Positions 1-9,039 of a DNA stretch of 43,602 bases are shown here, in pieces; the stretch's first letter is position 1; each line of letters opens with the position of its first letter. Both the position numbers and the translations under genes were made by a program. This DNA comes from Acidilobaceae archaeon (lineage in GTDB: Archaea; Thermoproteota; Thermoprotei_A; Sulfolobales; Acidilobaceae), in contig JALUAM010000045.1 in NCBI GenBank assembly GCA_027051095.1, positions 1 to 43,602 of the forward strand, written 5' to 3'. The notes beneath the pieces are model-generated. The model worked only from the letters and a program-made list of their open reading frames with translations. It searched no databases and was not told where the DNA came from.

Positions 1-422
1 CCCCCCGACACTATGTAGTTCGATGTAGTTGGGTCCCCGTGGACTATGCCCGCCGAGTGTAGCCTTCCAAGATGCTCTCCCGCCTCAACGAAGTAGTCTA
101 GCCATCCCTCGCGGCCTACATAATCCTTTAGCAGAGTCCCCTCAACGTATTCCATTATAATCAGGCCTGCACTAGGCAGAACCAGGTAGAGTAGGGGCGC
201 CCTAACCCCTGACTTCCTCGCGGCACTGAGAGCCTTAGCCTCTCTCTTAGTTCTAGCCTTTACCAGCCTCTCGGCTAGGGCTGGATGCATGTAGGGCTTC
301 TTCACTCTGATCTTGAAGACGGCCTTGAGGCCTAGGAACTCGCCGACCCTGATCTCCGACTCGGCCCCCCTCTTGATGAGCCTCTGCCTCCTAGCCCACT
401 CTACTACCTTCCCGGCATCCAT
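1..422 (-). CDS. bud32: Bud32 (Kae1-associated atypical protein kinase/ATPase), partial
   Basis: The gene is absent from the ORF track because it runs off the left edge; about 140 N-terminal codons are visible. The translation starts MDAGKVVEWARRQRLIKRGAE and reaches the catalytic-loop motif HGDPTTSN, the Bud32 form of HGDLTTSN, just before the window edge. The N-lobe segment IKRGAESEI and the conserved repeat KARTKREAKAL are also present. Bud32 is the regulatory kinase/ATPase subunit of the KEOPS complex, which makes t6A37 in ANN-decoding tRNAs. The ATG lies inside the kae1 3' end in another frame, overlapping it by 19 nt, so the two are translationally coupled. In many archaea kae1 and bud32 are fused; here they are separate but overlapping. 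The C-terminus is not visible. Confidence 0.95.
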   Translation of the reverse strand, partial: MDAGKVVEWARRQRLIKRGAESEIRVGEFLGLKAVFKIRVKKPYMHPALAERLVKARTKREAKALSAARKSGVRAPLLYLVLPSAGLIIMEYVEGTLLKDYVGREGWLDYFVEAGEHLGRLHSAGIVHGDPTTSNYIVSG

Positions 423-1423
423 GGATACCACGGTAGGTCCACCTCGTCTATTCTCCACCTCTGCCTTATGAACGCCCTCCTCGGGTCTATCGTGACTCCA
501 GCCTTGTAGGCCGCAAGCCCCGTAATAGCTATCATGACTCCATTATCGCCCGAGTACTTAACGTCCACGGGTTTATATATGGCCCCGTGGAGCCTAGCCA
601 TGCTGTCCATCTTCTCGTTGAGAACCTTATTAGCGGCTACTCCTCCGGTAAGGGTTACAGCCTTCTTGCCGGTATGTGCCAGGCACCTCTCAGTGACCTC
701 GACTACCATAGAGAACGCTATTTCCCTCAACGTGTAGCAGAGGTCGCTCAGCTTATACCCCTTCCTGTAGAGTTTGAGCACCGCCGTGAGCAGGCCCGAG
801 AACGATACATCCTGGCCCTTAACAACGTATGGCAGAGCTTCCTCCAGGAAGCTGCCCCCCTCCGCGCATATGTCGACGGCATGCATCCCCTTTACCACGT
901 AGGGAGGCGCTATACCCACCTCCCTGGCGAAGGTGTCTAGCAGGTTCCCCAGAGCTATATCCTCGGTCTCGCCGAAGACCCTATACCTGCCTCCCTGGAA
1001 AGAGACTACTGTAGTGTTGCCGCCCGCAACGTATAGCGCCACGGGGTCTTCCAGGCCTGTCGTGAACCTGGCAACCTCTATGTGAGCTACGGCGTGGTTA
1101 ACGGGCACCAAGGGCTTCCTGAAGTGGAGGGCTAGCGCCCTCGCCACCGTGGCGCCGACCCTTAGAGCCGGGCCCATGCCGGGGCCCAGCGCGACAGCTA
1201 TGGCGTCAACGTCTCCCATTCTAAGCCCCGCCTGGGATAAAGCCTCTCCTACAACCTCCCCCGCCACCCTGGAGAAGAAGTGGGCTACCTCCCGAGGCAG
1301 TATACCGCCCTTCTCGGGCACGTATTGCCTCCTAGCATCAGCTAATATGTATGGCGGCTCGTCGGATACTATGCCTACGCCGAACGTGTGCGCCGTAGAC
1401 TCTATGCCGAGGACTATAGTCAA
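404..1423 (-). CDS. kae1: Kae1, tRNA N6-threonylcarbamoyladenosine (t6A) transferase subunit of KEOPS
   Basis: This 339-residue protein has the length of an unfused archaeal Kae1/TsaD. The ASKHA-fold N-terminus GIESTAHTFGVGIV, the metal-binding His pair in VNHAVAH (H110 and H114), the nucleotide-binding region ALYVAGGNTTV and the late GGVAANKVLN motif are all present. It transfers threonylcarbamoyl to A37 of tRNA together with Bud32, Cgi121 and Pcc1. It lies 27 bp downstream of rps27ae on the same strand and overlaps bud32 by 19 nt, forming a ribosomal protein/KEOPS operon. The pairing S24e-S27ae-Kae1-Bud32 is a common archaeal order. The ATG start gives the standard family N-terminus. Confidence 0.97.
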   Translation of the reverse strand: MTIVLGIESTAHTFGVGIVSDEPPYILADARRQYVPEKGGILPREVAHFFSRVAGEVVGEALSQAGLRMGDVDAIAVALGPGMGPALRVGATVARALALHFRKPLVPVNHAVAHIEVARFTTGLEDPVALYVAGGNTTVVSFQGGRYRVFGETEDIALGNLLDTFAREVGIAPPYVVKGMHAVDICAEGGSFLEEALPYVVKGQDVSFSGLLTAVLKLYRKGYKLSDLCYTLREIAFSMVVEVTERCLAHTGKKAVTLTGGVAANKVLNEKMDSMARLHGAIYKPVDVKYSGDNGVMIAITGLAAYKAGVTIDPRRAFIRQRWRIDEVDLPWYPWMPGR

Positions 1424-1450
1424 AGCGTATCTCCCATGGCCCCAGAGCGT

Positions 1451-1636
1451 TTAGCCTATGAATTCGGTGTAGCCACACTTACCGCAGTGCCATCTCTCCC
1501 TGCCCACCTTATGATGAGCCATTATGCTCCCACAGCGAGGGCACCTCTTGTTCTTCAACCTTATAGTCCACTTCTCATAGTCATACTCGTAGAGCTTGTG
1601 CACGTATATCTTAAGCTTCTTCTTCTCCTTAGCCAA
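1451..1636 (-). CDS. rps27ae: 30S ribosomal protein S27Ae
   Basis: This 61-residue basic protein carries a C4 zinc ribbon (CPRCGS, then CGKCGY), which is the whole of archaeal S27Ae; the ubiquitin part found in eukaryotes is absent, as expected. It binds the head of the small ribosomal subunit. It starts 12 bp after the end of rps24e and is followed by kae1, so all are probably one transcript from the promoter ahead of rps24e. Confidence 0.96.
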   Translation of the reverse strand: MAKEKKKLKIYVHKLYEYDYEKWTIRLKNKRCPRCGSIMAHHKVGRERWHCGKCGYTEFIG

Positions 1637-1648
1637 GGCTCACACCAC

Positions 1649-2005
1649 CTACCCTTCTCCCGAGAACGGATCAACGCCTCCGTTACGCTCTATAATGTGC
1701 TTCGGCTCGAACTGCAGCGCTCTTTCAACGGTATCATACACGTGAACCCTGACCCTGCTCCTCCCTATGCCGTACTCCGTCTTGATCTCCCTCACATAGA
1801 CCCTTTTAATGTCAACCCCCAGCTTCTGGGAAATAGCCTGCCTCACCATGATCCTCATGGGAGTAGGCTTTAGCTCGTGGTGCAAGATCATCACTATTTC
1901 TCTCCTCTTGATAAGCGGGTTGTACCAGTCCTTTAGGACCTCGGCCCACCCAATCTCGCCTAGGTCTAGCCTAGCTGCCTGCTGCCCCTCACTAGACGCC
2001 ACCAT
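1649..2005 (-). CDS. rps24e: 30S ribosomal protein S24e
   Basis: This 118-residue protein matches S24e through [21 protein letters not shown] and the C-terminal stretch [16 protein letters not shown], both typical of the family. It is a small-subunit protein. The first 20 or so residues are not conserved in type, so the start could be slightly internal. A TATA-like box (CTATTTAAAG on the minus strand) about 35-43 bp upstream fits a promoter for the S24e-S27ae-Kae1-Bud32 operon, separating it from metG. Confidence 0.95.
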   Translation of the reverse strand: MVASSEGQQAARLDLGEIGWAEVLKDWYNPLIKRREIVMILHHELKPTPMRIMVRQAISQKLGVDIKRVYVREIKTEYGIGRSRVRVHVYDTVERALQFEPKHIIERNGGVDPFSGEG

Positions 2006-2039
2006 ACCCCGCCCTCCGAGATGGTGGAGCCCGCTCGAG

Positions 2040-2049
2040 CTTTAAATAG
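2040..2049 (-). promoter_or_regulatory. TATA-like promoter for rps24e operon
   Basis: On the minus strand this reads CTATTTAAAG in the 62 bp gap between metG and rps24e. Transcription about 25 bp downstream would begin near 2018-2020, giving a short leader before the 2005 start. It is inferred from spacing and composition only. Confidence 0.55.
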
Positions 2050-2067
2050 CCTGGAGCCCGGGGGCTC

Positions 2068-3789
2068 CTACTCTCTGAGCAGCGGAGGCCTCTTCGACGC
2101 GGCCTTAACCCTAGCTTCGTCTATTATTGAATCAATTTTCTCCAGGAAGTCGGGCGGCAGCTTCTTGAAGAGCGGCTCAACCTCTCCAATCCTCAATCCT
2201 GGTTCTGGGGGCTTCTCGATCCACTCGTCCCATACGGCCTCGTGGACGCTACCCTCCATGCCAAGCATCCTCCAGAGCCTATCAGCAGCGTCCGGCGTAA
2301 ACGGAGCTAGCAGGTGAGACAGCGTTTTAACAGCCCATAGCGCCGCGTAGAGGGCAGACTCGCCCGCCTTCCTATCCTCCAATAAGAGCTTCCAGGGCTG
2401 CCTCTCGTTCAGGAACCTATTACCTGCCCTTGCGACTTCCAGCACATGGTCCGTCGCAGCCTTAATCCTGATCTTGTCCAGCTCCTCCGCAGCCTTCCAA
2501 GCCTCCCTAATAACCCTCTCAATGAACTCCCTGTCCCTCTCATGGAGGTCGCCTACTTCCGGCACGACTCCGCCCAGCCTAGACCTGACTAGGCTGAGCA
2601 CCCTATGGACAAAGTTCCCTATATCATCGTTAAGTTCGCTGTTAACAATCCTATAGAATTCCTTCCAAGTGAAGTTCGTGTCCCTAGCCTCAGGCCTCAT
2701 CCTAGCCAGAACCCAGCGCCAATAGTCGGCCGGCGCTATCTCCAGCGCCTCGTCTATCCAGACGCCGATCCGCCTGCTCTTACTGAACTGTTGTCCCTCG
2801 TACATCAGGTACTCGGTAGCGCTTATTCTCCAGGGTAGAACGTAGGGGTCTCCCGAGGCTATCAGCATCGCTGGAAATATTATGGCATGGAAGGGTATGT
2901 TATCCTTGCCTATGAAGTATAGCGTCCTGACCTCGCTACTCCACCACCACTCCTTCCACTTCTCCGCGTCTCCTTCACTCTTGATGAAGTACTCCTTGGT
3001 CGCACTCACATAGCCCAGTAGCGCGTCGAACCACACGTAAATGGTCTTCCCTTCGGCTCCCTCGAAGGGCGCTGGGACGCCCCATGGCGTGTCCCTGGTT
3101 ATGCTCCTGGGCTTCAGCCCCTGGCCCACCCAGTTTATGCTGAACTTTTTGACATTGTCTGGCAGCTCTTTATGCTCTCTAAGCCACTTCAAGACCCTAT
3201 CCTGCACCTTCCTAAGATCTATGAACCAGTGAGTCGTCTTCCTATACACGGGCTTAGAGCCGCACAGGGCACACCTAGGGTTCTTAAGCTCCGTTGGGTG
3301 TAGCAGCCTGCCACAGTTATCGCACTGGTCGCCGCGGGCCCTCTCAAAGCCACAGTAGGGGCAGGTCCCCTCGACGAACCTGTCGGGCAGGAACGTTCTA
3401 TCCCTCTCACAGTATGGTAGGACCTCCTCCTGCTTGAATATGTACCCGTTTCTTTCGAGCCTCTTCATAAATTCTATTACGAAGTCCTTGTGCACCGGGC
3501 TCTCTGTCCTCGTGTAATTAGAGAACGTTATCCTGTACTCCTTCCAGAGCTTTAAGTTGTATTCGTGGACCTGGTCTGTGAGCTGCTTGGGATGCACACC
3601 CTTCTTGCGGGCCTCCAGTTCTATTGGCGTGCCATGCTCGTCGCTACCGCTGACAAATATGACCTCGTGACCCCTGAGCCTTAAATAGCGCGCATATATG
3701 TCAGCGCTTAATATAGAACCTATCAGTGTACCCAGGTGTGGCACATGGTTTACGTAGGGCCAGGCAGCGGTGACGATGTATCTTGCCAT
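2068..3789 (-). CDS. metG: Methionyl-tRNA synthetase (MetRS)
   Basis: This 573-residue class I synthetase charges tRNA-Met. The N-terminus [21 protein letters not shown] holds the HIGH-type motif (HLGT), followed by [13 protein letters not shown]. The connective peptide carries zinc knuckles ([17 protein letters not shown], and CALCGS). A KMSKS-type motif FSKSR follows QQ later, ahead of the anticodon-binding helical domain with [17 protein letters not shown]. The C-terminal OB-fold (EMAP-like) domain of bacterial MetRS is absent, as is usual where archaea encode it separately. Its ATG overlaps the stop of the upstream small membrane protein gene (TAATG), so the two are coupled. Confidence 0.97.
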   Translation of the reverse strand: MARYIVTAAWPYVNHVPHLGTLIGSILSADIYARYLRLRGHEVIFVSGSDEHGTPIELEARKKGVHPKQLTDQVHEYNLKLWKEYRITFSNYTRTESPVHKDFVIEFMKRLERNGYIFKQEEVLPYCERDRTFLPDRFVEGTCPYCGFERARGDQCDNCGRLLHPTELKNPRCALCGSKPVYRKTTHWFIDLRKVQDRVLKWLREHKELPDNVKKFSINWVGQGLKPRSITRDTPWGVPAPFEGAEGKTIYVWFDALLGYVSATKEYFIKSEGDAEKWKEWWWSSEVRTLYFIGKDNIPFHAIIFPAMLIASGDPYVLPWRISATEYLMYEGQQFSKSRRIGVWIDEALEIAPADYWRWVLARMRPEARDTNFTWKEFYRIVNSELNDDIGNFVHRVLSLVRSRLGGVVPEVGDLHERDREFIERVIREAWKAAEELDKIRIKAATDHVLEVARAGNRFLNERQPWKLLLEDRKAGESALYAALWAVKTLSHLLAPFTPDAADRLWRMLGMEGSVHEAVWDEWIEKPPEPGLRIGEVEPLFKKLPPDFLEKIDSIIDEARVKAASKRPPLLRE

Positions 3790-4127
3790 TAACCGCCCCT
3801 TGATAAGCTTCCGGTGCCCTGGGGAGATTTAACCTCTCCCCGCTTCTCGGGCTTCGGCTCCTCTACATAGATAGCCTTAACCACGCCCTCGCGGCCGTTG
3901 CACTCGCTCACCCGGGCACCCACGTAGTCGCCCTCCCTGAAGTCTCGCTTCAAGTCCGAGCCTCCACAATCTATCACAGTTACATACCTCTTCTTAGAAG
4001 CGACCTTCTGTTCCAGGGCCCTCAGATCTCTAGCCTGCTTGATGGCTAATGCCAGAGTAGCAGCTACTATAGCAGCTAGGAGCAGAACCTGTAAAGCCTC
4101 GCTCGAGCCTAATGGGTCTAGCGCCAT
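3789..4127 (-). CDS. Small one-TM membrane protein of unknown function
   Basis: I do not recognise a named family. The protein (about 112 residues) has one N-terminal transmembrane helix ([18 protein letters not shown]), a short basic/coiled region and a cytoplasmic-type beta-rich domain containing [17 protein letters not shown] and [15 protein letters not shown], then a charged, disordered tail. Two cysteines (DCGG and ECNG) could pair or bind metal. The ORF track begins at a GTG (4130); the ATG at 4127, which overlaps the upstream stop as TGATG, is the more likely start. It sits between a DUF1512 membrane protein and metG, each junction overlapping, so it is translationally coupled and may work with the DUF1512 protein. 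Confidence 0.75.
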   Translation of the reverse strand: MALDPLGSSEALQVLLLAAIVAATLALAIKQARDLRALEQKVASKKRYVTVIDCGGSDLKRDFREGDYVGARVSECNGREGVVKAIYVEEPKPEKRGEVKSPQGTGSLSRGG

Positions 4128-5245
4128 CACTGGCCCACCCCAATAGTGTTACCCACGCCTATTACCACTACAACATCTCCAGGCCTCGTCTCCCGCCTTA
4201 TAAGCTCCTTTACCAGGTTAACCGCTTCCATCGCGCCCTTAGCTATCTTCTCGCTCATGGCTATGATCGCCTCCTCCAGCCCCATCTTTATGATTACAGC
4301 CCTGAGAGGTATCCCGTACTTCGCGGCGATCCTCTCGAACCTAATCTTCTCAGGCCCGATGTCGCCTATGGCGGCTCCCACGCCCTCTGCAACGCTCCCG
4401 GTCTCCTCCCCCTCCAGCTTCAGGGCCGCGTCCACGGTGATTATCAGCTTTGGCTTCCTCCCCTCCCTCACCAGCCTCTCTACAAGCATCTCAGTCGCAG
4501 TGCCAGGTTTGCCCACACTACTGCCCGGCCCCTCAGCCTTAACTATGACTACCCTCCTGCCCTCCACCTCGGTCTCCGTGTACACTGTCTCATCCGCTAT
4601 CTTATTCCATTTAGCATTAGGGCCCGCGAGAGTGTAAGCAACTAGGGGGCCCGCCGAGTCTCCTATGGGAACGCCCTTTAAGAAGTCGTTGAGAGCCCTT
4701 CTATAGGCATCCGCGATCTTCATGAGCTGAGGCATTATTAGTTGTAATTGCATTATAAGAATCCAATTCCTCCCCTTCTCGCCCTGTATTAGGAGGTGCC
4801 TCACCAATTTATATATAAAGTTTAGAGCCGACGCAATCTCAGCCGCAGTCTCTATTTTACTCCTCTCAACAGGATCCGCGTTAGGCATCGCCCTCTCGAA
4901 CTCGCTTCTCAGTCTCCTCTCCCTCACGTTGATAAGATGCTCAAGCCTCTTTATTATGTCTATAGGCTCTATGTCCACGGGCATCACCACGAAGAACTCC
5001 ATGACCCTGTTTAACAGTTTCTCAGGCTCCCTAGCCCCTTGAGACGCCATCCTCTGAAGCGTCTTCCTCTTAGCCTCGTTGACCATGCCCTCGAGAATCG
5101 TTAGCTTCGACTTAATATCTCTACTCCACATATATATCTGTAGCCGCTGGTTAGCACCAGCGAATATCGCTATGAAGAAGAGCAGTAGTAGCAGCTGGCT
5201 GACAGCCGAGATCCACTCTGGCAGCGAGGCGGAATGCTGCGGCAT
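4127..5245 (-). CDS. DUF1512-family archaeal membrane-anchored protein
   Basis: This 372-residue protein resembles the archaeal DUF1512 family as I recall it; the function is unknown. One N-terminal transmembrane helix (LLLLLFFIAIFAGA) is followed by a long helical region (about residues 40-190) and a C-terminal alpha/beta domain with the repeated pattern RRVVIVKAEGPGSSVGKPG, KLIITVDAALKLEGEETG and PGDVVVVIGVGNTIGVG. The last part contains GSVAEGVGAAIGD, a glycine-rich nucleotide- or phosphate-like motif. An AT-rich TATA element (minus CTTTTTATTTTTAG at 5258-5271) lies about 20-25 bp ahead of the ATG, suggesting a leaderless message. It heads an operon with the small membrane protein and metG. 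Confidence 0.8.
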   Translation of the reverse strand: MPQHSASLPEWISAVSQLLLLLFFIAIFAGANQRLQIYMWSRDIKSKLTILEGMVNEAKRKTLQRMASQGAREPEKLLNRVMEFFVVMPVDIEPIDIIKRLEHLINVRERRLRSEFERAMPNADPVERSKIETAAEIASALNFIYKLVRHLLIQGEKGRNWILIMQLQLIMPQLMKIADAYRRALNDFLKGVPIGDSAGPLVAYTLAGPNAKWNKIADETVYTETEVEGRRVVIVKAEGPGSSVGKPGTATEMLVERLVREGRKPKLIITVDAALKLEGEETGSVAEGVGAAIGDIGPEKIRFERIAAKYGIPLRAVIIKMGLEEAIIAMSEKIAKGAMEAVNLVKELIRRETRPGDVVVVIGVGNTIGVGQ

Positions 5246-5257
5246 ATCGACGCCCGC

Positions 5258-5271
5258 CTAAAAATAAAAAG
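5258..5271 (-). promoter_or_regulatory. TATA-like promoter for the DUF1512-metG operon
   Basis: The minus strand reads CTTTTTATTTTTAG. Its distance to the ATG at 5245 fits a leaderless transcript. The rest of the 5246-5410 divergent gap is AT-rich with no ORF and no structure I can support. Confidence 0.5.
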
Positions 5272-5381
5272 TGGGGGGTCCCGGCTTAAAACAAGTGATA
5301 AAATTCAATATACCCTTTTAGAGGTCTTCTAGCATAAAGCGTTCCAGGGATTCTCTAACTTGGGTTAAATCCTCCTGTATA

Positions 5382-5390
5382 CTTAATTTA
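5382..5390 (+). promoter_or_regulatory. TATA-like promoter for methionine aminopeptidase
   Basis: TTAATTTAA is centred about 25 bp upstream of the GTG at 5411, so the start codon would be at or near the 5' end of a leaderless message. This supports the GTG start. Confidence 0.55.
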
Positions 5391-5410
5391 AGGTTAAAGG
5401 GCGCTACATC

Positions 5411-6328
5411 GTGAGGGGTGAAGAGCCTCCCCGGCAACTAGTGGAGGCCGGCAGGATAGCTGCCATGGCTAGGGACTACGGCGAGCGCCTTGTTAAGCCC
5501 GGTGAAAGTTGCAGGAGAATATGCGAAGAAATCGAGAACTATATCAGGAGTATGGGTGCGCAGCCTGCGTTCCCCTGCAATATATCAATAAACGAGGTGG
5601 CAGCACATTATACCCCCGGCCTAAGGGACGACTGCGTTATACCTGAGAGCGGGGTAGTGAAGATTGACGTGGGAGCCGCTGTAGAAGGCTACATAGCAGA
5701 CACCGCGGTCAGCGTAGCCCTAGACGACAAGCATAGACCGCTCGTCGAAGCCGCCTTCGAGGCCCTTCAGGCCGTTATGCGCGTGATTAAGCCCGGCATG
5801 AGACTATACGATATAGGTAAAACTATAGAATTAATAATAAAAAAGATGGGCTTCAAGCCCGTGAGAAACCTATCGGGCCACTCTATAGATAGATACACGA
5901 TTCATGCCGGGCTGACTATACCCAACTATGCCGATAGAGCCGCATGGCTTAGAAGACTCTCGCCAGGATTAACCGTCGCTATAGAGCCGTTTGTTACTAA
6001 CGGGAGAGGCCTCGTAGTCGAGCAGAGAATAGTCAATATATATGCCTATAGGGGCAAGAACCCTAGAACCCCCCTAACATCGATAGAAGAAAAGATTCTT
6101 TCAACTGTTAAGGAAAGATTCAAGACCCTGCCATTCACGCCTAGATGGCTTGTAGACGTTGCCGACGCAGATACGCTGGAGTCGTCTATAGCGTCTCTCG
6201 CAGCGAAGGGGGCACTGCACGCTTATCCTGTGCTCGTTGAGGCGGGTAGAGGCATAGTAGCTCAGGCCGAGCACACCTTCTATGTCGCTAGGGATAGGGT
6301 CTACGTGGTGACTTCAAGAGAGCAGTAA
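5411..6328 (+). CDS. map: Type II methionine aminopeptidase
   Basis: This 305-residue enzyme removes the initiator methionine from nascent proteins. The two-metal site is visible: the aspartates in VKIDVGAAVEGYIADTAVS, the histidine in LSGHSIDRYTIHAG, and glutamates in VAIEPF and AQAEHTF. The helical insertion after residue 150 (HSIDRYTIHAGLTIPN) is typical of the type II (eukaryotic/archaeal) form. It uses a GTG start, placed by the TATA box 25 bp upstream. It is transcribed divergently from the DUF1512 operon and followed by an independently promoted hydrolase gene. Confidence 0.96.
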   Translation: MRGEEPPRQLVEAGRIAAMARDYGERLVKPGESCRRICEEIENYIRSMGAQPAFPCNISINEVAAHYTPGLRDDCVIPESGVVKIDVGAAVEGYIADTAVSVALDDKHRPLVEAAFEALQAVMRVIKPGMRLYDIGKTIELIIKKMGFKPVRNLSGHSIDRYTIHAGLTIPNYADRAAWLRRLSPGLTVAIEPFVTNGRGLVVEQRIVNIYAYRGKNPRTPLTSIEEKILSTVKERFKTLPFTPRWLVDVADADTLESSIASLAAKGALHAYPVLVEAGRGIVAQAEHTFYVARDRVYVVTSREQ

Positions 6329-6367
6329 GCGCCCAGTCTAGGTTATAGCCGCGCGCCGCGACCCAGG

Positions 6368-6376
6368 ATAAAAATA
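6368..6376 (+). promoter_or_regulatory. TATA-like promoter for MBL-fold hydrolase gene
   Basis: ATAAAAATA is centred about 27 bp ahead of the TTG at 6399, consistent with a leaderless transcript starting at that TTG. Confidence 0.5.
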
Positions 6377-6398
6377 GCTGTGGAGCGGGGGGCCTGCC

Positions 6399-7124
6399 TT
6401 GGCGAAGCTAACTTACTATGGGCATGCCGCGTTCGAGCTTGTCATAGACGGCAGGAAGGTCCTAATAGACCCCTGGCTAACCAACCCTAAGAGCCCTGTT
6501 AAGCCCTCCGATGTTAAAGATGTCGACCTGATATTAATAACGCACAGCCACTTCGACCACGTGGGTGACACCGTTGAAATAGCGGCTAACAATGATAAGG
6601 CGAGGATAGTCGCTGTGTACGAGGTTGCAGACCAGGTTGCAGGCGATCTCGCCCAAAGGCTAGGCACCAGCAAGGACGAACTCTTCAATAAGGGCAGGGT
6701 TATAGGCGCTAACATCGGCGGGCCCGTGATACTAGAGGACCTAGGCCTTAAAGTCGCATTTACACCTGCTACTCACAGCGGCATTGGCGTCGCCGCCGGG
6801 GTCGTAGTCATAGGCAAGGAGGGTAGGGTCTACCACGCGGGCGACACAGGGGTCACAATGGATATGAGGCTCGTAGGCGAGATCTACAAGCCCCACATAG
6901 CTCTCCTACCCATCGGAGGCCACTTCACGATGGACCCCGTGGAGGCCGCCAAGGCTGTAGAGTTAATCAGGCCCCTGGTAGCAATACCCATGCACTACGG
7001 CACCTTCCCCGTCCTCTACGGCAAGCCTGAGGAGTTCAAGAAGAAGGTTGAGGATAAGTGCCTGCCCACGAAGGTAGTCATACTCAACCCTGGAGAGAGC
7101 TACGAGTTCGATTATAGCAAGTAG
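6399..7124 (+). CDS. Metallo-beta-lactamase-fold metal-dependent hydrolase (UPF0173/UlaG-like)
   Basis: This 241-residue protein begins MAKLTYYGHAAFELVIDG, the usual start of the UPF0173 family. The zinc-binding signature HSHFDH is present, with further ligands in TPATHSG, YHAGDTG and IPMHYGTF. The family hydrolyses phosphoester or lactone-type bonds, but the physiological substrate of archaeal UPF0173 members is not established and cannot be read from sequence. It uses a TTG start supported by the TATA box spacing. Its neighbours, methionine aminopeptidase and ABCE1, do not suggest a specific substrate. Confidence 0.92.
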   Translation: MAKLTYYGHAAFELVIDGRKVLIDPWLTNPKSPVKPSDVKDVDLILITHSHFDHVGDTVEIAANNDKARIVAVYEVADQVAGDLAQRLGTSKDELFNKGRVIGANIGGPVILEDLGLKVAFTPATHSGIGVAAGVVVIGKEGRVYHAGDTGVTMDMRLVGEIYKPHIALLPIGGHFTMDPVEAAKAVELIRPLVAIPMHYGTFPVLYGKPEEFKKKVEDKCLPTKVVILNPGESYEFDYSK

Positions 7125-7147
7125 CCCGTCTAAATTCGAGCCCTACA

Positions 7148-7153
7148 TTTAAA
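7148..7153 (+). promoter_or_regulatory. TATA-like box that decides the ABCE1 start
   Basis: TTTAAA overlaps the ORF track's first ATG (7153). With the usual 25 bp spacing the transcript would begin near 7175, so the 7153 ATG would not be transcribed. The ATG at 7204 lies about 25 nt into the message behind a GGGTG site. Confidence 0.5.
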
Positions 7154-7203
7154 TGAGGTTTTTAGTCCACGAGCTAATTATCTGCTTGGGTGCCTGCCTA
7201 GTT

Positions 7204-9024
7204 ATGCCCGAGTCCAAGGTGAGGCTCGCAGTTATAGACTATGAGACATGCAAGCCGAGGAAGTGCAACTACGAGTGCATATCGGTGTGCCCTATAAACA
7301 AGAGCGGCACGGCAGTCGCGATAGAGGCTAACGTGCAGGCGAGATCCAAGCCCGTAATCTACGAGGACACCTGCATAGGCTGCGGCCTCTGCGTCAAGGC
7401 ATGCCCCTTCGACGCAATATTCATCATCAACCTGCCCTCAGAGTTAGAGGAAGACGCCGTCCACAGGTACGGTGTCAACGGATTCAAGCTCTACAGGCTC
7501 CCTGTGCCGAAGGACGGCATGATAGTTGGGTTATTGGGCAAAAACGGGACGGGTAAGACAACAGCTATACGCATACTCGCGGGGGAGATCAAGCCTAACC
7601 TGGGAAGGGTTGAAGGGGAGCCGCCCGACTGGGACGAGATTATAAGGAGGTTTAGGGGGAGCGAGCTACAGCCCTACTTCAAGAAACTCGTTGACGGCAA
7701 GTTGAGGGTCGCCCATAAACCTCAGTACGTTGAAGTCGTGCCCCGTAGAGTCAAAGGAAGCGTCAGAGAGCTCCTTAAGAGGGCTGATGAGACAGGAGAG
7801 GCTTTCGAGCTAGCTGCAGAGGTCGGCCTAGACAAGGTTCTGGATAGGGATGTTAGGCATCTCAGCGGCGGCGAGCTGCAAAAGCTACTTATAGTCGCAG
7901 TGCTTAGCAAAGATGCTAACGTGCTAGTGTTCGACGAGCCCAGCAGTTATCTCGACGTGAGGGAGAGGATACGAGTGTCCAGGCTTATAGCGAGGAAAGC
8001 CAAGCCAGGCCGCTACATAATAGTTGTAGAGCACGACCTTGCAGTACTCGACTACCTAAGCGACATAATTCACATACTCTATGGCGAGCCCGGAGCCTAT
8101 GGAGTTGTTTCGAAGCCCTATAGTAGCAAGGAGGCGATAAACATATACCTTCAGGGCTATCTGCCCGCCGAGAACATCAGGCTCAGGAAGGAACCCATCA
8201 AGTTTAGGAAAGGCGAGGAGGGAGCGCAGGCAGCTGAAGCAGGTATTAGAAAGCTTGTGGGATGGACTAGGCTTGAGGTGAAGCTGAACGGGTTCACGCT
8301 AGAAGCCGAGGAGGGCGAGATAAGAGCGGGGGAGATCATAGGGGTAGCCGGCCCCAATGGCATAGGTAAGACAACCTTCGTGAAGGTCCTAGCCGGGGCT
8401 CTCAAGCCCAAGTCAGGCACTGTCTACCCCTACGGCGAGGTGAGGATAAGCTATAAGCCGCAATATATAAGCCCCGAGAGTCTACCCCCCGTCACAGTCT
8501 ATGAAGCCCTGAGAAAGGTAAACCCTGAAAGCGTGGCACCCGGTTCATGGCTCTACCTAGAACTGGTTAAGAAGCTGGGCCTCGACAAGCTGATGGATAG
8601 GAGAATGGACACACTCAGCGGGGGCGAGCTTCAGAAGGTAGCCATAGCCGCTGCCTTAAGCAAGGAGGCAGACCTTTATCTCCTCGATGAGCCCAGCGCT
8701 TACCTAGACGTGGAGGAGAGGGTAAACGTTGCAAGGGTGATTAGAAGGCTTACCGAGGTGAGGAAGGCCTCAGCCCTCGTGGTAGAGCACGACCTAATGC
8801 TTCTAGACTACGTGAGTGATAAAGTGATGCTAGTTCTCGGCGAGCCGGGCGTAAGAGGCCATGTACTAACTCCACAGCCGTCTAAGAGGGGCATGAACAG
8901 ACTACTGGAAGAGCTAGGTATAACTGTGCGGAAGGACGAGGAGACCGGAAGGCCCAGGATCAACAAGGAGGGCAGCTACCTTGACAGGATGCAGAAGGCT
9001 AGGAGGCAGTACTACGCTGTCTAG
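7204..9024 (+). CDS. abce1: ABCE1 / RNase L inhibitor-like ribosome recycling ATPase
   Basis: ABCE1 splits post-termination ribosomes together with aPelota/aRF1. The N-terminal ferredoxin-like domain has two 4Fe-4S clusters (CKPRKCNYECISVCP and CIGCGLCVKACP). Two ABC ATPase cassettes follow: Walker A GKNGTGKTT and GPNGIGKTT, signature LSGGELQK twice, and Walker B VFDEPSSYLD and LLDEPSAYLD. I moved the start from 7153 to the ATG at 7204. That gives the family's usual N-terminus just ahead of VRLAVIDYETC, the extra 17 residues are hydrophobic and unlike the family, and the TATA box overlaps the upstream ATG. The resulting 606 residues match the normal length of about 600. Confidence 0.97.
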   Translation: MPESKVRLAVIDYETCKPRKCNYECISVCPINKSGTAVAIEANVQARSKPVIYEDTCIGCGLCVKACPFDAIFIINLPSELEEDAVHRYGVNGFKLYRLPVPKDGMIVGLLGKNGTGKTTAIRILAGEIKPNLGRVEGEPPDWDEIIRRFRGSELQPYFKKLVDGKLRVAHKPQYVEVVPRRVKGSVRELLKRADETGEAFELAAEVGLDKVLDRDVRHLSGGELQKLLIVAVLSKDANVLVFDEPSSYLDVRERIRVSRLIARKAKPGRYIIVVEHDLAVLDYLSDIIHILYGEPGAYGVVSKPYSSKEAINIYLQGYLPAENIRLRKEPIKFRKGEEGAQAAEAGIRKLVGWTRLEVKLNGFTLEAEEGEIRAGEIIGVAGPNGIGKTTFVKVLAGALKPKSGTVYPYGEVRISYKPQYISPESLPPVTVYEALRKVNPESVAPGSWLYLELVKKLGLDKLMDRRMDTLSGGELQKVAIAAALSKEADLYLLDEPSAYLDVEERVNVARVIRRLTEVRKASALVVEHDLMLLDYVSDKVMLVLGEPGVRGHVLTPQPSKRGMNRLLEELGITVRKDEETGRPRINKEGSYLDRMQKARRQYYAV

Positions 9025-9039
9025 GGTTTAAGCCGTCTC

